Position numbers and translations under genes: made by a program
Part shown: positions 24,877 through 32,655 of the stretch, piece after piece
How the letters are laid out: each line of letters begins with the position of its first letter
Position numbering within the stretch: the stretch's first letter is position 1
DNA from: Halalkalicoccus sp. NIPERK01
GTDB lineage: Archaea > Halobacteriota > Halobacteria > Halobacteriales > Halalkalicoccaceae
Direction: 5' to 3'
Length of the DNA: 64,000 bases
NCBI RefSeq assembly: GCF_030287405.1
Contig: NZ_JASVVV010000007.1
Location: forward strand, 100,249 to 164,248
The notes under the pieces: model-generated
Told to the model about the DNA's origin: nothing
Database searches by the model: none
Seen by the model: only the letters and a program-made list of their open reading frames with translations

Positions 24877-25328
24877 CCCGAGAGTTCGCGCTTTTTCGCC
24901 GCCGCTGCCCGCTCGGCTTCGTCGTCGTCCTCGACGCTCGCGAGCGCCTCGATCGCTTCGAGAGTCCTGACCGAGTCGTCGAGAAACGAGAGGACGTCAC
25001 CGGGATAGGCGTAGACCATGTAGTCGTCGCTCATCACGTCGACGATCGCCTCGGGACCGAGACCCTCCGCCCGCAGTTCGAGGAGGTAGCGCATGAACTT
25101 CCGTTCCGGGCAGCCACAGTAGGGGTTGGTATCACAGTCACAGTCGAGGAAGTCCTGTGCGAACTCGAGGACGCGCTCGCGGGAGGCGTCGTCGAGTTTC
25201 TCCAACCCCTCGCCCTGAAAGAGCAGATCGAGCGTCGCCCCCTTGAACGCCCCCTTCGGAATCGAGGTGTCGAGCTGCGAGGCGAGTTGGCGGTGGTTCT
25301 TGACGTAGATCTTGTCCGTGATCGCCAC
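24873..25328 (-). CDS. Conserved haloarchaeal protein with CDCDTNPYCGCP cluster
   Basis: The 151-residue cytoplasmic protein has a striking cysteine cluster (Cys63, 65, 71, 73) in CDCDTNPYCGCPERKF, likely a metal site. The remainder is helical (NHRQLASQLDTSIPKGAFKG, LELRAEGLGPEAIVDVM). It is highly conserved across haloarchaea in my memory and some relatives are annotated DUF5814, but I know no function. CTTTTGTG (minus strand, about 25353-25360) is placed as a TATA box for a leaderless start. It converges with the ribbon-helix-helix gene, four-base overlap. Confidence 0.75.
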   Translation of the reverse strand: MAITDKIYVKNHRQLASQLDTSIPKGAFKGATLDLLFQGEGLEKLDDASRERVLEFAQDFLDCDCDTNPYCGCPERKFMRYLLELRAEGLGPEAIVDVMSDDYMVYAYPGDVLSFLDDSVRTLEAIEALASVEDDDEAERAAAAKKRELSG

Positions 25329-25375
25329 AGTGAGAGGTTCTACGAACCGGACTCACAAAAGCACCCGGCTCCGGA

Positions 25376-25918
25376 CTATTCGAGGGTGATCTCCCCGCGC
25401 ATCGCCTCGGGGTGGTACTCGCAGTAGTAGGCCGCCATCCCCTCGGCCGCGTCGAACGTCAGCGTGACCGTCTCGCCCTGCTCCTCCGAGGAGTCCGACG
25501 CCTCGAGTTCGGTGCCCTCGGCGTCCTCGATGATGAGTTCGTGTTCCGCGCCGTCGAGGTTCTCCCAGGTGAGTTCGTACGTCGTTCCGGCCTGGAGCGC
25601 GAGGGAGGGGTTCGTCTGATCCGCGATGTCGCTCGGCTCCTGGCCCTGCCAGCCGTCGGTGGCCCCGCCCAGGCGGATCGTCCGTGTCTCGCCGCCGTTC
25701 GCTCCGCCGTTTCCGGCTTCCCCGTCGTCGCCCCCTTCATCGTCGCCGCCTCCACCGGAACCGCCGCCGTTCTCCCCGCTGTCGCCTCCGTCCGAGCCAC
25801 CTCCGCCGTCCCCGCCGCTCCCGGAGCCGTCCAGACAGCCCGAGAGGAGCGTGATCGATCCGATCAGAGCGGTTCCATTCACGAGTGCGTCTCGGCGGGT
25901 GGTCGACTGACCCATCAT
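25376..25918 (-). CDS. Tat-exported cupredoxin-like lipoprotein (halocyanin-type)
   Basis: This is probably a blue copper electron carrier anchored to the outside of the membrane. In its 180 residues the twin-arginine start STTRRDALV and lipobox LLSGC (Cys28) precede a long Gly/Asp/Ser linker (about 30-75). The C-terminal cupredoxin domain has candidate type 1 copper ligands His126 (AEHELII), Cys166, His169 and Met173 (YYCEYHPEAM). This is the same C-x2-H-x3-M ending as plastocyanin-like proteins. Two ATGs are adjacent; MGQSTTRRD also works. No dedicated partner gene is nearby. Confidence 0.85.
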   Translation of the reverse strand: MMGQSTTRRDALVNGTALIGSITLLSGCLDGSGSGGDGGGGSDGGDSGENGGGSGGGGDDEGGDDGEAGNGGANGGETRTIRLGGATDGWQGQEPSDIADQTNPSLALQAGTTYELTWENLDGAEHELIIEDAEGTELEASDSSEEQGETVTLTFDAAEGMAAYYCEYHPEAMRGEITLE

Positions 25919-26040
25919 CGGCGGCTACACGGGTCGCCACCAAAAAGGACGGGGCTCGCGTCACCCGGTCGTGATAACGACTCGCACGTCCCCGGGGAGT
26001 CGTAACGTATTTCAGCCACAGGGCGAGTAGGAGTGGGTGT

Positions 26041-26114
26041 GTCCGGGTTGGGGTAGTGGACTATCCTTCAGCCTTGTGGAGGCTGAGACGCGGGTTCAAT
26101 TCTCGCACCTGGAC
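26041..26114 (+). tRNA. tRNA-His (GTG)
   Basis: The anticodon arm CAGCC-TTGTGGA-GGCTG gives anticodon GTG. Acceptor strands TCCGGGT (26042-26048) and ACCTGGA (26107-26113) pair with one G-T. The extra 5' G at 26041 faces C at 26114, the encoded G-1:C73 pair that marks tRNA-His. T arm GCGGG-TTCAATT-CTCGC. CCA is not encoded. No intron. Confidence 0.95.
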
Positions 26115-26322
26115 CTCCTTTCGAGCACGCCTCTACGAGCGGGCGCTTTCCGCTGAAAGCGTCCGCGAGCGACCCATAGCGAGAGGGAAGTCCGACCGAG
26201 TCCTCTTCGAGCGGCCGTCGAGCACCACGGGGAGGGCTCGTTACGTTGAAACTTGGCGCTATAGCCGTTGCTGACCGATTCGTTTGTTCGCGCTGCTCGC
26301 CGGCCGGCGATAGAAAACGGCG
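26115..26322. other. Spacer after tRNA-His with a hairpin
   Basis: No gene is visible. CGCTTTC (26144-26150) and GAAAGCG (26155-26161) form a seven-base stem with loop CGCT, about 30 bases after the tRNA. It could be a processing or termination signal. Confidence 0.4.
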
Positions 26323-26451
26323 CTACTCCGAGGGGTCGTTACCGCGCTGGAACAGGTAGGTCATCTCCCACAGCGCCGACTCGAAATCCCCTTCCTCGGA
26401 GGCGTTTTCGAGCTGACGGTACAGCGAGTCGGAGACGGTGATCTCTGGCAT
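26323..26451 (-). CDS. Small conserved protein, 42 residues
   Basis: The start MPEITVSDSLYRQLENAS reads like a short RHH/antitoxin-type N-terminus. It continues to EMTYLFQRGNDPSE, with one predicted strand and two helices. I recognise the haloarchaeal pattern of very short proteins that begin with a strand reading (P)EITVSD and a helix (DUF7557-like, from memory). It could be a DNA-binding or antitoxin-like protein, but no toxin is adjacent. It is divergent from hsp20; the 129-bp gap between them carries both promoters. Confidence 0.7.
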   Translation of the reverse strand: MPEITVSDSLYRQLENASEEGDFESALWEMTYLFQRGNDPSE

Positions 26452-26542
26452 CACCCATCAGTACAACCGCTTGCCACAAGAAGCTACTGCGATTCGAAAT
26501 CGAGTAAATTTTCGTTCGGCTGCTACCACGCGTCCCGGAAGA

Positions 26543-26550
26543 GGTATATA
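26543..26550 (+). promoter_or_regulatory. TATA box of hsp20
   Basis: GGTATATA lies 31-38 bases before the ATG at 26581, giving a leader of only a few bases. Confidence 0.6.
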
Positions 26551-26580
26551 GAACTGCAAACAATCTACTTGGTGATCAGC

Positions 26581-27000
26581 ATGGCAATGCGACGACATCC
26601 CTTCGAGGAGATGGATCGAATGATGGAACAGATGCGCCGCTCGATGTGGGAGGGCTGGACCGACCGCCCGATGCTGGGCGGCGATCGGCGGGACGTCAAC
26701 CTCGGTCTCGACACCGACGACGAGGGCTACGTTCTGCTGGCCGACATGCCGGGCTTCGAGAAGGAGGAGATCGACCTCCGGTTCGACGACGGGGTCGTCT
26801 CGATCGAGGCGTCCCACGAGCGCGACGAGGGCGACGACACCGTCGCCCGTCGACACACCCGCTACGTCCGCGAGCAGGTTCGGGTCGGCGACGTGATCGC
26901 CGAGGAAAGCACCGCGAGCTACCGCAACGGGGTCCTCGAAGTCCACCTCCCGACCCGCGGGGAGGCCGCGGACGAGGGATCGCGGATCGACATCGACTAG
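26581..27000 (+). CDS. Hsp20/alpha-crystallin small heat-shock protein
   Basis: This is an ATP-independent chaperone that holds unfolding proteins. It has 139 residues. The Met-rich N-terminus (HPFEEMDRMMEQMRRSMWEG) leads to the alpha-crystallin domain from about 40 (DEGYVLLADMPGFEKEEIDL, GVVSIEASHERDE). The A-x-x-x-n-G-v-L signature appears as STASYRNGVLEVHLPTR. The C-terminal IXI-type motif is weak (IDID at the end). ATG 26581 or 26587 fits; a TTG 12 bases earlier is less likely. Its stop directly abuts that of the convergent protease gene. Confidence 0.92.
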   Translation: MAMRRHPFEEMDRMMEQMRRSMWEGWTDRPMLGGDRRDVNLGLDTDDEGYVLLADMPGFEKEEIDLRFDDGVVSIEASHERDEGDDTVARRHTRYVREQVRVGDVIAEESTASYRNGVLEVHLPTRGEAADEGSRIDID

Positions 27001-28218
27001 TTACTCCCAGCGGCGATCGGGCTCGGGGTCCCGGACGGGTCCCGTCCGGTCGGGTTCGCGCTCGTCGGCGGCCCGTTTGGCGGTCTCGATCGAGCCGCTC
27101 GATCGGATGATGTTGAGCGCGGTCATCAGGTCGGTTCGGGAGATCAGCCCGGCGAGGTCGCCGCCCTCGACGACGAGCAGCCGCCCGATCCGCCGTTGCT
27201 GCATCCGGTTGAGGGCGTCTATCGCCTCCGCGTCGGGCGCGATCGTCTCCAGTTCGGTGGTCATCACGTCCTCGACGGTGAACGCGTCGCGCTCGACGGC
27301 GTCGACCTCGCGGGCGTCGGACAGAGTGACGACCCCGACGAGTCGGCCCCCGTCCATCACCGGGTAGCCGGTGTGGCGTTCGGAGAACATCCGTTCGAGG
27401 AGGTCGGCGATCGAGGTGTCGGGCGAGACGCTGTCGACCTCCTCGCCGGGGGTCATGATGTCGTCGACACGGACCCCCTCGAAGGCGGCGTTCATCACCG
27501 TCTGTTGGGCCTCGCCCGAGGCGGCGATGTAGATGAAGAAGGCGATCCCGATGAGGATGATGTTGAGCTGTAGCAGTCCGAACAGCCCCATGAAGAGCGC
27601 GAAGAGCTTGCCGACCTCGGCGGCGATCTGGGTCGCGCGCGCGAACGGGCGGTTCCGCGCGAGCAGCGCCCGCAGGACGCGCCCGCCGTCCATCGGAAAC
27701 GCCGGCAGCATGTTGAAGCCCGCGAGCGCGACGTTCAACAGCGCGAGGTAGGCGAAGACGAAGGCGACCCCGTCGAACCCCGACGGAACGACCAACAGGA
27801 GGAGATACGATCCGATCCCGACCAGGACGCTGACAACGGGTCCGGCGATGGCGATGAGGAACTCCTGTTTCCAGTCCTCGGGCTGATCGGAGAGCTGGGC
27901 CAATCCCCCGAAGATCCACAGCGTGATCGAGTCGATCGGGAACCCGTAGCGGATGGCGACCAGCGAGTGGCCGAGTTCGTGCAGGACGACGCCGACGAAC
28001 AGACCGATCGCCGCCGAGAGACCGAGGATCCACGGCCGGTAGCCGGTCGTGAGATCCGCGGCGTCCAGCCCCGTCCCGAAGACGGCGTTCAGCGGGTCGA
28101 CCAGCAGTTCGATCTGGGCGCCGATCAGCCACGCGAAGATCGGGAGGATCAACAGAAAGGAGACGTCTAGCTTGATCGGGATTCCGAAAAGCGAGCCGAT
28201 CCGGAAACTCTTGAACAT
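27001..28218 (-). CDS. Site-2 protease family (M50) membrane metalloprotease with CBS domains
   Basis: This is an intramembrane zinc protease with regulatory domains, 405 residues. The metal ligands are His80 and His84 in HELGH, with Asp177 in NMLPAFPMDGGR; about six transmembrane helices run from 18 to 232. Two CBS domains follow (about 240-360: VDDIMTPGEEVDSVSPDTSI and VEDVMTTELETIAPDAEAID), which usually sense adenine nucleotides. It probably releases membrane-bound regulators, substrate unknown. The palindromic CGTATAAAATACG (28242-28254) gives a TATA box at leaderless distance. Confidence 0.93.
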   Translation of the reverse strand: MFKSFRIGSLFGIPIKLDVSFLLILPIFAWLIGAQIELLVDPLNAVFGTGLDAADLTTGYRPWILGLSAAIGLFVGVVLHELGHSLVAIRYGFPIDSITLWIFGGLAQLSDQPEDWKQEFLIAIAGPVVSVLVGIGSYLLLLVVPSGFDGVAFVFAYLALLNVALAGFNMLPAFPMDGGRVLRALLARNRPFARATQIAAEVGKLFALFMGLFGLLQLNIILIGIAFFIYIAASGEAQQTVMNAAFEGVRVDDIMTPGEEVDSVSPDTSIADLLERMFSERHTGYPVMDGGRLVGVVTLSDAREVDAVERDAFTVEDVMTTELETIAPDAEAIDALNRMQQRRIGRLLVVEGGDLAGLISRTDLMTALNIIRSSGSIETAKRAADEREPDRTGPVRDPEPDRRWE

Positions 28219-28241
28219 TACCGGGAGGTTAGGGAAGCAGA

Positions 28242-28254
28242 CGTATAAAATACG
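28242..28254 (-). promoter_or_regulatory. Palindromic TATA box of the site-2 protease gene
   Basis: CGTATAAAATACG is 24-36 bases upstream of the ATG at 28218. The outer CGTAT/ATACG arms are self-complementary around the TATA core. Confidence 0.65.
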
Positions 28255-28270
28255 CCCGAGCGATCGGCCG

Positions 28271-29176
28271 TCATCGGTTCCACAGTCGACCGGCCAGCCG
28301 ATCGAGGATCGACGGATCGAGTCGGCGTCGGGTCACGATCACGGTCCGATCCGAACGACGGCCGACCGCCTGCGGAACCGAGCCGACGAGCCGACGGCGC
28401 ACCACCCCGCGTCGGGTCGCCCCGAACACGACGAGGTCGCACTCGCTCGCGGCCTCGACGATGGCGTCGGCGACCCCGCTCGCTTCCCTGAGTTCGGTCT
28501 CCGTCGGAACCGCCAGCAGATCGGTCGCCTCCTCGATGTGACCCCGGGCGGCCTCCCGTTCCGCTTCGGTCGCGTCGGGAGCGATCACGGACAGCACGAC
28601 CACCGTGGCGTCGTTCGCGTCGGCGATCGCCCCCGCGACGGCCGCCGCAAGCGGGAGGTGTGGACCGCTCGCGACCGGCAACAGCACCCGGTCGACGCCG
28701 TCCGCGGTGGGGCCGATCCGCTCGACCAGCACGTCACAGGAGGCCCGGCGCAGGAGGTCGTCGATGGTCGACCCGAGGACGGTCTCGTCCCGTCGGGGCC
28801 GGCCGTGCCAGCCGACGAGCAACGCGTCGGCGTCTAGCTCCTCGACCGCCGAGCGGATCGCCCGGCCGACGTCGGTCCCGACGACGACGCGTCCGTCGAC
28901 CGGGACGGTCCCGTCGGCGACCGCGAGCGCGTTGTCGAGTATCTCGCGGCGGTCGCCGGCGAACTCCGTTCTGATCCGCTCGTCGGAGAAGACCGAGAAC
29001 GGCGAGTCGTGGGGTTTGTGGACGGCGGTGATGACCATCACCTCGCCATCGTTGGCCCGCGCGATGTCGACGGCGGTTCGGACCAGTTGCGCGGCGTAGC
29101 CCGGATCGCCGACGGCGACGACCAGCCGGTACGTACCGTTCGCCGTCGCGTCGCCCGACGCTGCGCCGGTCGCCAT
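28271..29176 (-). CDS. Tandem universal stress protein (UspA family)
   Basis: This cytoplasmic protein has two Usp domains in 301 residues. Domain 1 (about 17-150) starts YRLVVAVGDPGYAAQLVRTA and contains ADALLVGWHGRPRRDETVLG. Domain 2 (about 160-290) has DRVLLPVASGPHLPLAAAV and DLVVFGATRRGVVRRRLVGS, close to the ATP-binding G-2x-G-9x-G(S/T) pattern. Such proteins aid stress survival by an unclear mechanism. CTTTTTACC (minus strand, 29198-29206) lies about 22-30 bases upstream. It is divergent from the cupin gene. Confidence 0.88.
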   Translation of the reverse strand: MATGAASGDATANGTYRLVVAVGDPGYAAQLVRTAVDIARANDGEVMVITAVHKPHDSPFSVFSDERIRTEFAGDRREILDNALAVADGTVPVDGRVVVGTDVGRAIRSAVEELDADALLVGWHGRPRRDETVLGSTIDDLLRRASCDVLVERIGPTADGVDRVLLPVASGPHLPLAAAVAGAIADANDATVVVLSVIAPDATEAEREAARGHIEEATDLLAVPTETELREASGVADAIVEAASECDLVVFGATRRGVVRRRLVGSVPQAVGRRSDRTVIVTRRRLDPSILDRLAGRLWNR

Positions 29177-29227
29177 GTCCGGTGTTAGCTAGCGAGGGTA
29201 AAAAGCGTTCAGTCGACGGAAAGGCCG

Positions 29228-29623
29228 ATGGTGCTCGACGACGACCGTCGAACCATGACGCTGGATCCGGTCGTCCGCCGTGGGAACGAGGTCGAGTACG
29301 AACCCGTCGAGGCCGCCGACGGGCTCGAAAAGGGCGTGCTGATCGACGAGAGCGACGGCGCGCCGACCTTCGCGCTGCGGCGATTCGCCCTCGCGCCCGG
29401 CGCCGAGGTGCCGAAACACGAAAACGAGGTCGAGCACGAACAGTACGTCCTCGAAGGCGAGTACGTGGTCGGTGTCGGGGACCAGGAGTACGCCGTTTCG
29501 GCCGGCGATTCGCTGTTGATTCCGGCCGGCGTCGTTCACTGGTACAGAAACGAGGGGAGCGATCCGGGCGCGTTCCTGTGTGCGGTTCCGAACGGCGACG
29601 ATACGATCTCGCTCGTGGAGTGA
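29228..29623 (+). CDS. Cupin domain protein
   Basis: This is a single-domain cupin of 131 residues. Metal-binding motif 1 is PKHENEVEHEQYVLEGEYVV, with two His and a Glu. Motif 2 is PAGVVHWYRN, with the fourth ligand His. The barrel is formed around it (TFALRRFALAPGAEV, GDSLLIPAG). The function is unknown; possible roles include a dioxygenase or isomerase. The first ATG is favoured because GTAAAAAG (29199-29206) sits 22-29 bases before it; ATG 29255 is the alternative. Confidence 0.85.
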   Translation: MVLDDDRRTMTLDPVVRRGNEVEYEPVEAADGLEKGVLIDESDGAPTFALRRFALAPGAEVPKHENEVEHEQYVLEGEYVVGVGDQEYAVSAGDSLLIPAGVVHWYRNEGSDPGAFLCAVPNGDDTISLVE

Positions 29624-29674
29624 CAGTCGACGGTAAGTGATAGGCACAAATACCTCGCGGACGTAGGGCCGCCA

Positions 29675-31747
29675 GTGTCAACGCAGCGCCAGCGGGTCGG
29701 GACGCTCTTTCTCCACGGGACCGGCGACGACTACCTCGCCGTCCCGATCCGGGACGACGAACGCCTGTTCCAGGCCGTCCTCGAACTCAAGGAGACGAAC
29801 GCGGGCCCGCGTCCGGGGAAGTTCCGCATCAAGCGCGACTCGACCCAGGAGCCACGCAGTCCCGAGGAGTTCGTCGAGTTCGCGCGCGGGGCCGACCGGA
29901 TCCGCATCTCCGAGCAGACCTCGCGGGAGGGCCGCGCCGAACTCCGCGAGATGCTCTCGGGCTACCAGCTCGACGCCCGTGTCGTGCGCACCTGCCGGCT
30001 GTGTGCCTCGGCGGGGCGGTACTCGCCGCTGACGGGAGAGACGGCGATCGAGACCGGGCGCGAGCAGGTCTGTCCCGACTGTGCGTTCCGCGAACTCGAA
30101 CGCGAACTCTCGTACGCGGGCGGGGTGACGGGCGCGGCCGAGGACCGGCTGAAAGAACTGCTCCTCGAGGTCCAGGACCTCGAACGGATCACGAACCTGC
30201 TTTCGGGCCAGCTCGATCCCGACCTCACGAAGTTCGACGAGATCAGCGCGACGACGGACGAGGTCGACCCCGTCCCCGTCGACTCGCTCGACCTGCACCC
30301 GAAGCTACAGGGTCTGCTGGAGGGACGGTTCGACGACCTGCTGCCGGTCCAGAGCCTCGCCGTCGAGAACGGGCTGTTCGACGGCGAGGATCAGCTCGTC
30401 GTCTCGGCGACGGCAACGGGGAAAACCCTCGTCGGGGAGATGACCGGAATCGACCGCGTACTGAAGGGCGAGGGAAAGATGCTCTTTCTCGTTCCCCTGG
30501 TAGCGCTCGCCAACCAGAAACACGAGGACTTTCTCGATACCTACGGCGGTCTGGTCGACGTCACCCTCCGGGTGGGCGCGAGCCGCGTTCGTGACGACGG
30601 CAACCGCTTCGACCCGGGCGCGGACGTGATCGTCGGCACCTACGAGGGGATCGACCACGCCCTGCGAACGGGCAGGGATCTGGGCGACATCGGCACGGTC
30701 GTCATCGACGAGGTCCACACGCTGAAGGAGGGCGAGCGGGGCCACCGCCTCGACGGGCTGATCGCCCGGCTGAAGGACTACTGCGAGCAGCGCGCGGCTC
30801 GTGCGCAGCGAGGCTCGCGAAACGGTTACTCGGGTGCCCAGTGGATCTACCTCTCGGCGACCGTCGGCAACCCCGAGTGGCTCGGCCGGAAGCTCGAGGC
30901 CCGACTGATCGAGTTCGAGGAGCGTCCCATCCCGATCGAGCGCCACCTCACGTTCGCCGACGGGGCGGAGAAGCCCCGGATCGAGAACCGCCTCGTGAAA
31001 CGGGAGTTCGACCGGAAGTCCTCGAAGGGGTATCGCGGCCAGACGATCGTCTTCACCAACTCCCGGCGGCGGTGTCACGAAATAAGTAGAAAGTTGGAGT
31101 ACGACGCCGCGCCCTATCACGCCGGTCTCGATTACGGCCGTCGAAAGAAGGTCGAGCGGATGTTCGCCGAACAGGAGCTCTCGGCGGTCGTGACGACGGC
31201 GGCGCTCGCCGCCGGGGTGGACTTCCCCGCCTCGCAGGTGATCTTCGACTCGCTGGCGATGGGCATCGAGTGGCTCTCGGTCCAGGAGTTCCACCAGATG
31301 CTCGGGCGGGCGGGCCGGCCCGACTACCACGACCGCGGGACGGTCTACCTGCTGGTCGAACCCGACTGTTCGTATCACTCGAGCATGGAGGGGACCGAGG
31401 ACGAGGTCGCCTTCACGCTGCTGAAAGACGAGATGGAGCCGGTTCGGACGGACCACGACGAGTCGGCGGCGGTCGAGGAGACCCTGGCGAATGTCACCGT
31501 CGGGGGCAAGCGCGCGAAGGCGCTCAACGACAGGATGATCGGCGAGATTCCGACGACGCACGCGATCGGCAAGCTGCTGGAGTACGACTTCATCGACGGG
31601 TTCGAGCCCACCCCCCTGGGACGGGCCGTGACGCGGCACTTCCTCGCGCCCGACGAGGCGTTCAAGATCCTCGACGGGATCCGAAAGGGGAACGATCCCC
31701 TCGACATCGTCGCGGAGATGGAGTTATACGGGGACGAACGCCAGTGA
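29675..31747 (+). CDS. Ski2-like DEAD/DEVH-box helicase with N-terminal zinc ribbon
   Basis: This is a superfamily 2 helicase of 690 residues. Residues 1-100 are a haloarchaeal domain (GTLFLHGTGDDYLAVPIRDD). A Cys4 ribbon (107, 110, 133, 136) follows. The helicase core begins about 215 with Q-motif-like LLPVQSLAVE, Walker A ATATGKT (245-251), DEVH (IDEVHTL), motif III LSATVGN, and motif VI HQMLGRAGRP. The C-terminal part resembles the Hel308/Ski2 winged region. It probably acts in DNA repair or RNA turnover. The start is GTG; ACAAATA about 25 bases before it fits a leaderless transcript. An insertion AARAQRGSRNG (near 370) is encoded by repeat-like DNA. Confidence 0.92.
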   Translation: MSTQRQRVGTLFLHGTGDDYLAVPIRDDERLFQAVLELKETNAGPRPGKFRIKRDSTQEPRSPEEFVEFARGADRIRISEQTSREGRAELREMLSGYQLDARVVRTCRLCASAGRYSPLTGETAIETGREQVCPDCAFRELERELSYAGGVTGAAEDRLKELLLEVQDLERITNLLSGQLDPDLTKFDEISATTDEVDPVPVDSLDLHPKLQGLLEGRFDDLLPVQSLAVENGLFDGEDQLVVSATATGKTLVGEMTGIDRVLKGEGKMLFLVPLVALANQKHEDFLDTYGGLVDVTLRVGASRVRDDGNRFDPGADVIVGTYEGIDHALRTGRDLGDIGTVVIDEVHTLKEGERGHRLDGLIARLKDYCEQRAARAQRGSRNGYSGAQWIYLSATVGNPEWLGRKLEARLIEFEERPIPIERHLTFADGAEKPRIENRLVKREFDRKSSKGYRGQTIVFTNSRRRCHEISRKLEYDAAPYHAGLDYGRRKKVERMFAEQELSAVVTTAALAAGVDFPASQVIFDSLAMGIEWLSVQEFHQMLGRAGRPDYHDRGTVYLLVEPDCSYHSSMEGTEDEVAFTLLKDEMEPVRTDHDESAAVEETLANVTVGGKRAKALNDRMIGEIPTTHAIGKLLEYDFIDGFEPTPLGRAVTRHFLAPDEAFKILDGIRKGNDPLDIVAEMELYGDERQ

Positions 31748-32002
31748 GATCGGCGTGAAGGCGATGCCCAGATACGCGAGCAACACGACGAGCACCGCCC
31801 CCGGAACCCCGCCGATCGCGACGATCAACAGGACGATCGGGGTGATCTCGACGCCGAAGCCGAACACAGACGCAAGGATCAGGGCGACGAGACCGACGAC
31901 CGCGTTGACGATGAACGGACGGACGGTGTGGATCACGCGGTACGAGCCGAGGAGGAGGACGACGACCGCGGCGAGGACGGCGACTTCCAGACCGGTAACC
32001 AT
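31724..32002 (-). CDS. BofA family membrane protein
   Basis: The 92-residue protein has three hydrophobic segments (LEVAVLAAVVVLLLGSYRVI, FIVNAVVGLVALILASVFGF, ITPIVLLIVAIGGVPGAVLV). It matches the pro-sigmaK processing inhibitor BofA family by pattern (NAVVGL and the G-V-P-G ending). Bacterial BofA restrains an intramembrane protease; in archaea the function is unknown, but a site-2 protease gene lies 3.5 kb away. I start at MVTGLEVAVL. The last 24 bases overlap the 3' end of the helicase gene on the other strand. Confidence 0.85.
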   Translation of the reverse strand: MVTGLEVAVLAAVVVLLLGSYRVIHTVRPFIVNAVVGLVALILASVFGFGVEITPIVLLIVAIGGVPGAVLVVLLAYLGIAFTPISLAFVPV

Positions 32003-32070
32003 ACCCGACGATAGGTACGCGGCCGGTAAGAACGAAACGTTTTCCTCGTCCGCCGGGAAAAGGGGAATGC

Positions 32071-32143
32071 GGGACCGTGGGGTAGCTTGGTATCCTTGCG
32101 GCCTTGGGTGCCGTTGACCCCGGTTCAAATCCGGGCGGTCCCA
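32071..32143 (+). tRNA. tRNA-Pro (TGG)
   Basis: Acceptor GGGACCG (32071-32077) pairs with CGGTCCC (32136-32142), discriminator A. Anticodon arm GCGGC-CTTGGGT-GCCGT gives TGG. T arm CCCGG-TTCAAAT-CCGGG is perfect. CCA is not encoded and there is no intron. Confidence 0.95.
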
Positions 32144-32329
32144 CTCGTTTTCGACGCCGTCCGAATCGATGAGGATGTCTCACGACTAGTGTGACATGGG
32201 ATTGGCCCATCCAATAAACATAAAAACATATAAATTAGTAATATAATAGATAAGATGTTAGAGATGAGCATCAGGGATTCGAACGTGGTAGCCTCGCCGG
32301 CTTTCGATTCTATCGACGGTATTTACCAC
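32144..32329. other. AT-rich spacer after tRNA-Pro
   Basis: No gene is visible. From about 32206 to 32262 the sequence is nearly all A/T (for example ACATATAAATTAGTAATATA), in sharp contrast to its surroundings. Such an island next to a tRNA 3' end could be a decayed integration junction, but no repeat of the tRNA end was found nearby. Confidence 0.45.
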
Positions 32330-32370
32330 ATGACGCACGATGGGAGGAAAAATCGCTGTCGACGACGGTA

Positions 32371-32595
32371 GTGCTTGCCCTCTGTGACGTCGCGGGGATC
32401 GATCCGACAGACTTTCAACTGTACACCTACGTCGATCCGGAGTCGCTGGACGCGTTGTTCTCGCCGCTCGACGACGCCGGCGACGAGCGCGGCCGCGTCG
32501 AGATCGCCGCCCTCGGCTACCGGATTTCGATCTACAGTTCCGGCGAGATCGAGATCCGACCGACGGGACCGGAGACGCCGCGGACGTCCGACTGA
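32371..32595 (+). CDS. HalOD1 output-domain protein, possibly frameshifted at its start
   Basis: HalOD1 is a small haloarchaeal domain linked to signalling. This frame encodes 74 residues from GTG 32371 (VLALCDVAGIDPTDFQLYTY, DALFSPLDDA, IAALGYRISIYSSGEIEI). Reading upstream in the same frame gives EEKSLSTTVV, which continues the domain naturally but has no start codon. An ATG at 32330 begins MTHDG in another frame; one extra G in the GGG at 32342-32344 would join them as MTHDGEEKSLSTTVV. So the gene is either shortened with a GTG start or carries a one-base deletion. Confidence 0.65.
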   Translation: MLALCDVAGIDPTDFQLYTYVDPESLDALFSPLDDAGDERGRVEIAALGYRISIYSSGEIEIRPTGPETPRTSD

Positions 32596-32655
32596 CGCCG
32601 AACGCACATCGGGCGAAATGAGAGGTCATTTAGCGGCCGGCGTCGAACGATAGCT

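Noticed and set aside
26115..26322. Structured RNA gene after tRNA-His suggested by the hairpin at 26144-26161
   Set aside because: One seven-base stem is not enough; no further conserved fold or promoter was found.
30780..30840. AARAQRGSRNG segment of the helicase as a separate mobile insertion
   Set aside because: It looks like repeat-derived DNA, but it is short, in frame, and lies in a surface loop; no ends could be defined.
32270..32292. Sequence GGGATTCGAACG resembling an inverted T loop next to the HalOD1 gene
   Set aside because: There is no pairing stem around it and no other tRNA arm; the match is limited to the loop.
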